The notes under the pieces: generated by a model
The model's database searches: none
What the model was told of the DNA's origin: nothing
The model's input: only the letters and a program-made list of their open reading frames with translations
Assembly (NCBI GenBank): GCA_027577415.1
Contig: JANBQS010000208.1
Coordinates: forward strand, 1-26,397
DNA length: 26,397 bases
Source: Coemansia sp. RSA 922
Taxonomy: Eukaryota > Kickxellomycota > Kickxellomycetes > Kickxellales > Kickxellaceae
Direction of reading: 5' to 3'
Translations under genes and position numbers: made by a program
Shown: one piece after another, positions 1 through 7,694 of the stretch
How the letters are laid out: every line of letters starts with the position of its first letter
How positions within the stretch are numbered: position 1 is the stretch's first letter

Positions 1-626
1 AGTTTGGTGTCGAGGTAGGCAGACATGTTTGCCCAGTCACGGAAGCGCTTGTTCTTGCGGAAGGTAAACGAGGCCTGCCGGCATTCGGAGTAGTGGACGT
101 ACTCATCGCGCGTCATCCGTCTTGTCACTTCGTCGGCATCCCTCAAGCGCTTGAGGGAGTCGCTCTGGGCATCAAGCATCTCTTCTTCGTCGTCATCGTC
201 GTCGACGATGTTGTCAGAAAATGAATTGGCCAGCTCCCACGAGAGCTTAATCTTGACCTTGTTTGCGCGGTCGGGCTTGTCAGCGTTGGCATCGTCAATA
301 ATGTCGTCGCCAGTCTCGTCGCGCTCCTTTACCTTTTTGCGCACGTCCTTCCAGCTGAGGTATTCTTTGAGACGCAGCACTTTTGTACGGTCATGGCGGA
401 TCAGAAAGATAAAATCCTCGGCAGCCATGAAGCGCGACCCACGACGCTGCGCCTGGGCGGCGGCCATGACAATGATCTCAATGACCTGTGACCGGACGAT
501 GTCTTCGATCAACATGGTAGTCTCTGGAAGCGGGTCCTGCACTTCGCCAAACACATACATCATCTGCTGGATCTCTGTGATATACTTGTATTTTGCGAGT
601 CTGTCGCGCTCCCTTGACCTGTCCAT
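1..626 (-). CDS. SPT3: SAGA complex subunit Spt3, N-terminal part (truncated by window edge)
   Basis: The first 208 codons of Spt3 read leftward from an ATG at 626 and run off the window at position 1, so the C-terminal part is missing. Spt3 is the SAGA coactivator subunit that carries two histone folds (TAF13-like and TAF11-like) and helps deliver TBP to promoters in the nucleus. The first histone fold is clear at residues ~14-75: a MMYVFGEVQDPLPETT stretch, then the helix containing IEDIVRSQVIEI, then AEDFIFLIRHDRTKV. A YLSWKDVRKK segment and an acidic DDDDDEEE linker follow. The start of the conserved second half (MTRDEYVHYSECRQASFTFR) is also present. No in-frame ATG lies upstream, and no intron is needed. 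The gene is divergent from the peptidase gene, with only 114 bp between the two ATGs. The identification is by motif recognition and is strong. Confidence 0.93.
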   Translation of the reverse strand, partial: MDRSRERDRLAKYKYITEIQQMMYVFGEVQDPLPETTMLIEDIVRSQVIEIIVMAAAQAQRRGSRFMAAEDFIFLIRHDRTKVLRLKEYLSWKDVRKKVKERDETGDDIIDDANADKPDRANKVKIKLSWELANSFSDNIVDDDDDEEEMLDAQSDSLKRLRDADEVTRRMTRDEYVHYSECRQASFTFRKNKRFRDWANMSAYLDTK

Positions 627-740
627 GGTGGACAATGAATGAATGTGTGAATGAAGAAAAGAACGAAAAAAAAAGAAAAACAAGAAGGCAAGAGAGACTA
701 TTTGATAAATGATCACTAAAGTCGGACCTTTTCTCTCTAC
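627..740. promoter_or_regulatory. Shared divergent promoter, SPT3 / acylaminoacyl-peptidase
   Basis: This short spacer separates the ATG of SPT3 (minus) from the first ATG of the peptidase (plus). It contains an A/G-rich run at about 654-690, which is a T/C-rich leader when read toward SPT3, as is common near fungal transcription starts. I see no clear TATA box. If the peptidase starts at 822 instead of 741, the spacer is 195 bp. Confidence 0.5.
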
Positions 741-3158
741 ATGTCGCTGCTACTTTTCTCACGCTTGTGCTCTTTGCACATTCGCTTGCCTTCTCGTCGG
801 CTATCGCTTGATTTTGGTAAAATGTACACAACTCTCAATTCACCTGTGGCAAGTACCTCACGTTCACCTACGCCTGTACGTCAGGCGAACGACAAGAACA
901 CCAAGGCAAGTGTAGACTTTGCACGGTTTGTACGCGAGACGTTTGAGGATGCCTATGGCCAGCCAGCGGTTGTCTCAGCGACGGCCCGTGCGGCGGCTCA
1001 TTCGGACGTCGTCACAGTCGAGTTCACCTCGGTGCAAAGAGATTTTGCGCGCGATATCAAGCGGCGCGTGTCAAACTACGCCGTTCTTCGTGTTGAAGAT
1101 GACAAAGTAACGACGCTGACCGCTGGCTCACCAGCCGATGCCAACGGCGCCCAGCAAACGTGTCGCTCCTCAACCGACCCATCGCTCCTTGCTGTGCTTC
1201 GCTCGGCAGGGCCCACAGAGCGCTTTGTCGAGGTGTGGGGCAACGGCGCTCTGGTCAAGAGCATCAGCGTGTCTGACAAGCACGGCGACTTTTACGGCGA
1301 CTCGACATTTGGCAGTCTGGCTTGGTCCTCTGATAATAGCCACCTAGTATACGCCGCAGAAAAGCCAGAGTACGACAAGGCAAAGTCCGAGAGCGTCACT
1401 GACGATAACGAGGCCCAAGCTCGTGAGGATGGGAGCATTGGCGACGACATTGTCGGCGGAGTTGCCGGGGTGGCCGACCCTCGCCGCTACAAGCTAGATA
1501 GCGACTGGGGCGAGACATTTAGCGGAAAGCGCCCTCCAGTTCTAATTGTGCTGAATGTGCGCAACTCCCATGTCAAAGTCCTTGCTGCCCCACCAGCCGT
1601 CTCGCCTGGCCAAGCACATTTCCTGCCAGCTCGCTCCGGTGCCGCTGAGCGCATCGTATTCACCGGCTACAAGCACTCCACTCGAAAGCACGGAATTGTC
1701 TACTGCCAGAACCGCCCTACTGGTATATTCACCTGCGATCTTAGCGGCGCTGACGTCAAGTGCCTTTACAGTGGCTCTGTGCGCTCGCCACGACTGACGC
1801 CGTCGGGAAGGGCGTTGGTCTTTCTGTCCACTCCAGTTGGTGGCCCTCATGCCTCGACCTCTGAGCTCGTCTACTACGATCTGGAGACGGATGCCCCTAG
1901 CATACTTGTGCCACTAATAAGCCAACCATTAGAGTGCCCGCAGGAGCTTGGAGGCACTCATCTCCCTGGCGGATTCCCGGGCCTTTACCTCGACCAGCTA
2001 CCAGAGCACCCATGGCTACATGCGGACGACAGTCCTCGGGCAGAAGTTCTTGCGTTTACCTCGACTTGGCGCAGCACAAACGTGGTATTGACGCTCGACC
2101 TTCAAAGGAGGTTCCTCTCATTGCATTCTCCAATTGACGGCTCGGCCAGCTACTCGATGCTTTGTGCTGCCAATGCTTACGTGGTTGCCAAAATGTCTAC
2201 GCCTGCAATGCCAGACTCTCTGATGCTCGGCCAAGCCGTGCTCGCTGAGCACCACAAGGATGAAGAGGACGCTGGGCGAATTAGGTGGCACCATATCCAC
2301 AAGCCTACTGTCGATGCAAACGTCTCTTGGCAAATCGTGCAAGCCGACAGTGCCGAGAAGAGGCGGTCGACAGAGTGTATTCTAGTCCACCCAACTGCGC
2401 CAGACTACGGTACACGCTTCTTTTGGCCCCAGAGCTGTTCTACAACCTCGCGGCCGCTAGTCGTGCTGCCACATGGTGGTCCACACTCCACCTATACCTT
2501 GGACTATAACGCGCTGGTCACTGGTCTGGTCAAGCTTGGCTTTGGCGTATTGCTTGTGAACTTTACAGGGTCGCTTGGCTTTGGACACGACGCCGTGCTA
2601 GCTCAGATCGGCAAAATGGACTCCATGTCCATTGACGAGATCCAAGACGCAGTGAATGGCGTTCACGCAGGCCGCTTGGCCGATCCAAACGCGACCGTTT
2701 ATCTGGGTGGCTCCTATTCGGGTTACACTGGCGCATTGCTGGCGGGGCTTGTTCCTGGCTTCTATCGCGCCATTGTATTGCGTAACCCAGTCATCAGTAT
2801 TGGAGACAACGCCGCCATGAGCGACATTCCTGACTGGTGCTGGGCTGAGCTGGGACTGCCTTACGATTTCGACTCTCCGCCAGAGTTGACGCCAGATGTC
2901 TATAGCAAGATGTGGCACGCGTCGCCATCCAGGCTCGTTGACAAAGTTCGCGATCCGCTGCTGCTGCTTCTGGGCGCGAGTGACCGTCGGGTGCCACCAC
3001 CACAGTCAATGTCATACTACTATCGCTTGAAGGCCGCCAATGCCCCCGTCGAATGCAAGATATACCCTAGCGTGGGCCACCCACTGGACACTGTCGAAGC
3101 TGAGCGAGACTCGTTCGTTTCTGTACTTCGCTTCTATGCCGCTGCCCTTAAAAAGTAA
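741..3158 (+). CDS. Acylaminoacyl-peptidase (oxidised protein/peptide hydrolase, S9C family)
   Basis: The 805-residue protein belongs to the acylaminoacyl-peptidase (APEH) group of S9 prolyl-oligopeptidase-like serine peptidases, which remove N-acylated amino acids from blocked peptides. The N-terminal ~550 residues are propeller-like, with family motifs such as DWGETFSGK and VSPGQAHF. The C-terminal alpha/beta-hydrolase domain has the oxyanion segment LPHGGPHSTY, nucleophile Ser658 in GGSYSGY, Asp748 in GASDRRVPP and His780 in VGHPLD. NPVI and DIPDWCWAE also match the family. The elbow departs from the usual GGSxGG because the residue after Tyr is Ser. Two starts are possible. The ATG at 741 adds an Arg-rich, Asp-poor leader of 27 residues that could be a mitochondrial presequence; the ATG at 822 has a better context (A at -3) and would give a 778-residue cytosolic form. 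The stop is 50 bp from the stop of the convergent TMEM184-type gene. Confidence 0.9.
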   Translation: MSLLLFSRLCSLHIRLPSRRLSLDFGKMYTTLNSPVASTSRSPTPVRQANDKNTKASVDFARFVRETFEDAYGQPAVVSATARAAAHSDVVTVEFTSVQRDFARDIKRRVSNYAVLRVEDDKVTTLTAGSPADANGAQQTCRSSTDPSLLAVLRSAGPTERFVEVWGNGALVKSISVSDKHGDFYGDSTFGSLAWSSDNSHLVYAAEKPEYDKAKSESVTDDNEAQAREDGSIGDDIVGGVAGVADPRRYKLDSDWGETFSGKRPPVLIVLNVRNSHVKVLAAPPAVSPGQAHFLPARSGAAERIVFTGYKHSTRKHGIVYCQNRPTGIFTCDLSGADVKCLYSGSVRSPRLTPSGRALVFLSTPVGGPHASTSELVYYDLETDAPSILVPLISQPLECPQELGGTHLPGGFPGLYLDQLPEHPWLHADDSPRAEVLAFTSTWRSTNVVLTLDLQRRFLSLHSPIDGSASYSMLCAANAYVVAKMSTPAMPDSLMLGQAVLAEHHKDEEDAGRIRWHHIHKPTVDANVSWQIVQADSAEKRRSTECILVHPTAPDYGTRFFWPQSCSTTSRPLVVLPHGGPHSTYTLDYNALVTGLVKLGFGVLLVNFTGSLGFGHDAVLAQIGKMDSMSIDEIQDAVNGVHAGRLADPNATVYLGGSYSGYTGALLAGLVPGFYRAIVLRNPVISIGDNAAMSDIPDWCWAELGLPYDFDSPPELTPDVYSKMWHASPSRLVDKVRDPLLLLLGASDRRVPPPQSMSYYYRLKAANAPVECKIYPSVGHPLDTVEAERDSFVSVLRFYAAALKK

Positions 3159-3208
3159 CGCATTTTTTTGTGTCGTTAGTCAACAGGTCCTTTTTTCTAT
3201 AATGTATG

Positions 3209-5216
3209 TTACAGAGGGTTGTAGAAACTTTGGTCCACTGTTGATCGCGGACCAGGTGTAGACACAGCAGCGTTGGCCGATGTCGAATGCTGGCGGGGAA
3301 AGGTGTTGCCGTAGGGCATGCGTCGGGCATATCCAAATGCAACGCCGACTTCTATGACGGGGTAGTTAAAGTCGCCCTCGATACCCCGAGCTTCACCATA
3401 AATGGCCTCATCTAGAGCAAGTTCGTCTTGTCCAAGCTCCATAGACAAAACGGCAAGTGGATCCGCCGAGCTGTGGTTCCCGTCATGGCTGGCTACCGAT
3501 TGGTATAGCAGGTGAGTGTGCTCTGTAGCTGGCCGCAGCGACGTGGATGGCGACAGGCCAGAGGTAGCCTGCGCCTTTGACGCTTCGGCCGAGCGGTGCT
3601 TGTGGTTGCGGCGGCTCTCATGCATGGCCCGAGACGAAGAGTGAATTGTGCTCCCAATGTACTCGGCAGACATTTTGAGCCCGGTGCTGTTATGTGCTCC
3701 ATGGAACAGGCTTGCTCGAGTCCTACCGCTGCCACCAGCCGCAAACGCAGTTGCACGGTAGTCAACCGGATCAACTGGGAGCCAGTATGTCTTCTTTCCC
3801 CCTTGCGTATATCGCATACCAGCACGCAGACGCCGCTCCTTAATAGTGTTGCTGTTCGACGACAATGTGCCTGATGTTGGCAGAGCCTGGTCAGAGTCAT
3901 AGGCACCTAAAAACGACTGGTCGCCCAGTACACTTGCCGGTTGATCGGTGAATGTCGCAATGAGACTAGTAGAATCTGCATCGACCAGCTGCGTGGCATC
4001 TGCGCTGCGCGAGGAACCAAGACGAAGAGGGCTTTCTGCACGCTCAGAGGAGCTCAATGAGGAGGGCGTCTCCACATCCAGGATAACCACACGTTCGCTG
4101 CCGTACTCAGTCGACGAAGGCAGATGCATATCCAACTCGTCAACTGGTACGGCAGGATCAAAGTGCTTGTAGGTATAGCGATGACCTGACCAGGCGTTCT
4201 TAGCGTCTATGACAACGTCCTTGAATCCGAGCGCATCGCGAACAGCATAAAACAAGCGCACGCGTCCTGCTAGTCTGAACGTCGGCACATAGTCCAAATA
4301 GGAGAAGGAGACCCAGTGGCCAAAGGCACCGCCAATCATCTCGAGACAGATGAGCCAGCTTTGCAAGAAGGTGGCAATGTGGTCGGCCGACAAGGTGGGA
4401 GTATCGTGGATAAGCCCTGCGCCCACCATGATCGAAATAGCCAACCCCTGCCAGTAGGAAAAGAACACAATGGCCTTTACACAGAGAAACTTTGGAAGTG
4501 GGTTCCACCGCGCAAGGCTCTCGCGAGTCGCCATGTAGAATACGACTAGACAGTAGAGTGATAGCGATACGCTGGCGTTGTACACCAACTGCGTCCACAT
4601 ATAGCCATCCGAGAAAGACCAGTTGCCGTCATGATACACGCCTAATGACTTCATGAGCATCGTCGATGCTGCCAATGTCGGCTTCACGACCACGTACTGC
4701 AGTATACTACGCTTAAGAAACAGGTAGTCGTAGGGATCGCTGAGGTCCAATTCCTTGCGGACCAAGGATGCGGGCCAGAACAACGGCGTAGGACTGCGGT
4801 CGTGCATGGCAAGCATAAACGCTCGCTCGCCACCAAAGTACGATATCAAAAGACTCACAAAGCAGTATATTACAAACGCTTCGTAGATGTCGCGCAAGGC
4901 GTCCAGGTAGTAGGCCGAGCCAACAGATATCAGCGTTGCCCAGGCAGTCAGAGCGTATATAGGAACCATGACTATTATCCGCACAACCCATCGTTGCAAG
5001 TTCTACATGGTAAGAGAAACAGGAGTACCCGAAAGTTGAAGGGTCAGTAAAGGCGGTATCAACCACTGTCGGGTCCCAGCTTTGACATAGGATACTTACT
5101 GGTTGGCTGTAGTTCTTGCAATGCGCCCAAATTGCAGCGAGGGAGACCGCTGTAGCAGTCCAGCTGCACAGACCCGCAACCCAGACCATGCCTGTGACCA
5201 ACCAGTTGTCAACCAT
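3209..5216 (-). CDS. TMEM184/Hfl1-type vacuolar membrane protein (DUF300, solute-transporter alpha fold), two exons
   Basis: The coding parts are 5216-5100 (39 codons from ATG) and 5002-3209, joined in phase 0 to give 636 residues. The join restores the family segment NYSQP-NLQRWVVRIIVMVPIY, which matches the TMEM184/organic solute transporter alpha family and proves the intron. About seven membrane segments lie in residues ~1-270, with conserved features such as RDIYEAFVIYCF, ILQYVVVKP, GNWSFSDGY and KFLCVKAIVFFSYWQ. The remaining ~360 residues are a hydrophilic, Ser-rich cytosolic tail. In yeasts the family member Hfl1 sits in the vacuole membrane and binds Atg8; this tail ends with a conserved-looking acidic block (~561-582) followed by DFNYPVI at 583-589, which could serve as an Atg8-interacting motif (inference). 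The gene is convergent with the peptidase. The 5' neighbour QTRT2 lies on the same strand. Confidence 0.9.
5003..5099 (-). other. Spliceosomal intron in the TMEM184/Hfl1-type gene
   Basis: This is a 97-nt phase-0 intron. The donor is GTAAGT (5099-5094) and the acceptor is ATGTAG ending at 5003. A TACTGACC branch-point-like element lies roughly 40 nt before the acceptor and is followed by a pyrimidine-rich stretch. Removal rejoins NYSQP to NLQRW, matching the family across the junction. Confidence 0.9.
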
Positions 5217-5395
5217 CGTCTAGAGCAGAATGTGTCGTCGTCTAGTGCCGGTTGGCGGTGCTCAAAATGTGAAATTAAAAAAAAAAAAAAAAGACAACAA
5301 AATAGCAGAAGAAAAAAATAATAAAAAGAAAAAAGCGCCAAGAAGAGTTGACTTTAGAGTCATGGGGGGCTTTTTTCTTTTCCTTATGCACATTG
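5217..5395. repeat. A/T-rich low-complexity spacer between TMEM184-type gene and QTRT2
   Basis: This is an intergenic stretch between two minus-strand genes. It contains an A16 run at 5277-5292 and a longer purine-rich, A-dominated tract to about 5334, which reads as T/C-rich on the coding strand of the gene at 5216. It probably combines the promoter or leader of that gene with the QTRT2 3' region. Nothing else is visible in it. Confidence 0.5.
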
Positions 5396-6733
5396 CTAAG
5401 CGAGCTCTGCTGCTATGGCTTGCGACTCGGCGTGTCGCTTACGCTGAATCTTGGTTGTGGGCGAGCATAGCTGCGCCGCCAGCGTGTCGAGCTCGCTGAA
5501 TGGCCGACCAGCTTGCTTATTCTGCTCACTTGTGCTCGACGGCAGCTCTTCGCAGCCGTACCGTTGGAAGAAAAGGGCTGCGTCGGTTGCCAAGGAGCCC
5601 CGATCCACGCTGCGGCGAATGTCATCAAAAAAGCGCTGGTACCAGTGCATGTTGTGGATTTGCAGCAGGACCGTGGCTAGCATCTCCTTGGTCTTTAGCA
5701 AATGGTGGATATACGAGCGGTGGTGACTACGACACGTGAAGCAGGTGCACCCTTTGACGAGCGGCCCAAAGTCGGCAAACATCGCTTCCTGCCATAGATC
5801 TAGACTGTGTGGCAGCAGGCTAGTTGGATCATCCATGCCTAGCACGTAGGTAGAAGCGAGTCCCTGCTCAGTCACGGCGTAAGGATAGGTCGAGTCAAAC
5901 AGATCGATGCCGCTCAGAACAGCGCGCAATACAGAATCAGGTGCGCTGGCACCAAGCATGTACCGCGGCTTAGAGGCGTCAAGTAACTCGAGCGAGTGTT
6001 GCACAAGCTGCAACTTGTGCTCCAGGGGCAGTGTCAGACAGACGTCGTTGAAGGCGTAGCCGGCAATGTCATGGCGGGCCGCCAGGGCCTTGGCTGCTAT
6101 CGTTCTCAGCTCAAGACTGTGCGATCCAACTACAGGCGCAAAGACAGCCGCCGGGTGAGTGAGCGCAGCCATGCACTCATCGAGCCACTTGGCTGACCGC
6201 GTCACGGATTTTGATATGCGCTTCCCCTGTGTTAACGAGGGAAGAGGCTCCTCGACAATGTCGGCTGGCGGAATGGCAATGTCAGGCTTCAGGCTATTCG
6301 CCAACTGCGCAAACAAGCTGGGCGTCAGGCGCCTGATACCGCCGTCTGAGCCGATCGCCATGTACGCGTTGGTTGGCTTTGCTGTTCTGACGCTAATAGT
6401 CGGATCCATCGTGTCAAGCATCAGAATCTCGGCCGTGTCCAAGGCGATGAACTTGTGTAGACCTTCTTCAAACTGGCTGCAGTCGGATGTATCGCTATCC
6501 AAAAAGTCCTCCAACTGCACTCGCGTTGCTGGTGGCAGAGCCTCCACTTCGGCAGCTACTTCAGGTACTAGATGCGGCTGAAGTCCGTGCCGCGTGTACT
6601 TGAAAAACGCTGGCGTTTCAAGCATTATCGCTGGCCGCTCGGCAACAACGTCTCCTCCAACCAAACGGTCCAACACTAGTTTTCCTCTGCGTGGAGCCGA
6701 CGTAGCACTAGCCAATTCAAATCGCAACGACAT
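5396..6733 (-). CDS. QTRT2: Queuine tRNA-ribosyltransferase accessory subunit 2 (QTRT2-like)
   Basis: The 445-residue protein is the non-catalytic partner of eukaryotic tRNA-guanine transglycosylase. With QTRT1 it exchanges guanine-34 for queuine in tRNAs with GUN anticodons, often at the mitochondrial surface. The family zinc site is complete, with the pattern C-x-C-x2-C-x25-H: Cys329, Cys331, Cys334 and His360. The RSHHRSYIHHLL and EMLATVLLQIHNMHWY contexts match QTRT2. Other matches are MLETPAFFKYTRHG near the N terminus and PRYMLGASAPDSVLRAVLSGIDLFDSTYP. The ATG at 6733 (MSLRFELA) was chosen because the reading frame further upstream is a poly-Phe/His tract encoded by simple repeats and cannot be real protein. 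Length is close to the human protein (about 415). The gene shows that this fungus salvages queuine, a trait absent from S. cerevisiae. Confidence 0.92.
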   Translation of the reverse strand: MSLRFELASATSAPRRGKLVLDRLVGGDVVAERPAIMLETPAFFKYTRHGLQPHLVPEVAAEVEALPPATRVQLEDFLDSDTSDCSQFEEGLHKFIALDTAEILMLDTMDPTISVRTAKPTNAYMAIGSDGGIRRLTPSLFAQLANSLKPDIAIPPADIVEEPLPSLTQGKRISKSVTRSAKWLDECMAALTHPAAVFAPVVGSHSLELRTIAAKALAARHDIAGYAFNDVCLTLPLEHKLQLVQHSLELLDASKPRYMLGASAPDSVLRAVLSGIDLFDSTYPYAVTEQGLASTYVLGMDDPTSLLPHSLDLWQEAMFADFGPLVKGCTCFTCRSHHRSYIHHLLKTKEMLATVLLQIHNMHWYQRFFDDIRRSVDRGSLATDAALFFQRYGCEELPSSTSEQNKQAGRPFSELDTLAAQLCSPTTKIQRKRHAESQAIAAELA

Positions 6734-7041
6734 TATCTTTGTACCGAGCATAAAAAAGAAGAAAAAAAAACGGAAAACGAAAGAGAGCAAAGCAGAAATG
6801 GCATTGGAAAAATCCTTCTTGGTCCGTTGATCCACACTTTTGCAACTTGACTCGCTAGCAGTACCATTTGTGTGTGTGTGTGTGTGTGTGTGTTTTTTTT
6901 TTTTTGAAGTGGTGACAGTGTTTATAATCTTCTTTGAAAGACAACTTGTAAAAAAAATACCGAATGGGCGAGCTGAAACAGCGGCTGCTAATACCAGTTC
7001 CACTTTTCTATCTGGCTCCAGTGGTGCTAGAATCCTAGTAT
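6734..7041. promoter_or_regulatory. Spacer between QTRT2 and COX12 (promoter of QTRT2, 3' region of COX12)
   Basis: This 308-bp stretch lies between two minus-strand genes. It holds A-rich runs at 6750-6790 just upstream of the QTRT2 start, the (TG)n/T13 microsatellite at 6869-6905, and A/T-rich sequence that could serve as the COX12 3' end. I see no gene in it. Confidence 0.45.
6869..6905. repeat. (TG)12 microsatellite followed by T13
   Basis: Twelve TG dinucleotides (6869-6892) run directly into thirteen T residues (6893-6905). It lies in the spacer upstream of QTRT2 and is a likely site of length polymorphism. Confidence 0.95.
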
Positions 7042-7412
7042 CTAGGAGCTGGTGTCAATGGGGAGAGTACCGTCGTCCTTCTGGGCGTCCCACCTCTCGA
7101 TCTACAAATACAGTCACAACAATAATATACATATATGAGCCGAGTGATATCAGTTGTTACCAATACCTTGCACAGAGCTGCTACGTTTCAACGTTTATAT
7201 TTGAGTGTGTAGAAGGTGGTTGTACTTACCCACTCGTTAGGGCACAAGGTCGTGTACGCCTTGAGGAACTGCTTGCATGGAGCATAGTCCTCACCCTTTG
7301 CTGCCACACATTTCGTGTAGTCAAAGTAGTTTTGCCAGCACCGCTTGGTCTGGTTTACATTGGGGAAGCGCGCATCGAATTTCTCGGTGCTGATCTGAAG
7401 GATATCCGACAT
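7042..7412 (-). CDS. COX12: Cytochrome c oxidase subunit VIb (Cox12), two exons
   Basis: The coding parts are 7412-7230 (61 codons) and 7101-7042 (19 codons plus TAG), giving 80 residues. Cox12/COX6B is a small intermembrane-space subunit of respiratory complex IV, facing cytochrome c. The twin cysteine pairs that form the oxidised hairpin are intact: Cys25-x9-Cys35 and Cys46-x10-Cys57. The context FDARFPNVNQTKRCWQNY and GEDYAPCKQF is close to yeast Cox12. Splicing is required: exon 1 ends at NEW and exon 2 supplies IERWDAQKDDGTLP, matching the family C terminus, whereas read-through would add an unrelated tail. The ATG at 7412 (MSDILQIS) fits the family start. The protein has no presequence, as expected for Mia40-imported twin-Cys proteins. 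It is divergent from VPS35. Confidence 0.95.
7102..7229 (-). other. Spliceosomal intron in COX12
   Basis: This is a 128-nt phase-0 intron with donor GTAAGT (7229-7224) and acceptor TATTTGTAG ending at 7102. Branch-point-like AACTGATAT and TGTGACTG elements lie upstream of the acceptor. Protein similarity across the junction (NEW-IERWD) supports both ends. Confidence 0.92.
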
Positions 7413-7694
7413 TGTAAGTTGAAAATTGCGCAGACAAGTAATTAAAGCGAAAGAGTCAATCAATTCAAAAGCAAGAGGCAAAAGTGTCACTGCTTCTTAT
7501 CCAGGTTGTGGCCTGATCTGTGGAGGGGAAAATCGCCCATGTCCTTGATTAGCAGTGGATTCCACAATCTACGCTCATGTGACGACACCAACGACAAAGG
7601 CAAGTCTTTGCATACTCTTTCGCAGCTTTCTCCTTTCAACTTTTTTATCTCGCTTGCTTACCTTTTGATTTAGCATTCTACGCACGTCATCTAA
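7413..7694. promoter_or_regulatory. Divergent promoter COX12 / VPS35
   Basis: This 282-bp spacer lies between the COX12 ATG (minus) and the VPS35 ATG (plus). The part nearest VPS35 (about 7605-7660) is rich in C and T, typical of a fungal leader or transcription start. A CATGTGAC element lies near 7574. I see no clear TATA or CCAAT box and no further gene. Confidence 0.45.

Noticed and set aside
6734..7003. N-terminal extension of QTRT2 with poly-Phe and His-Thr repeats
   Set aside because: It is translation of the T-run, A-run and TG microsatellite in the promoter; the family start is the ATG at 6733.
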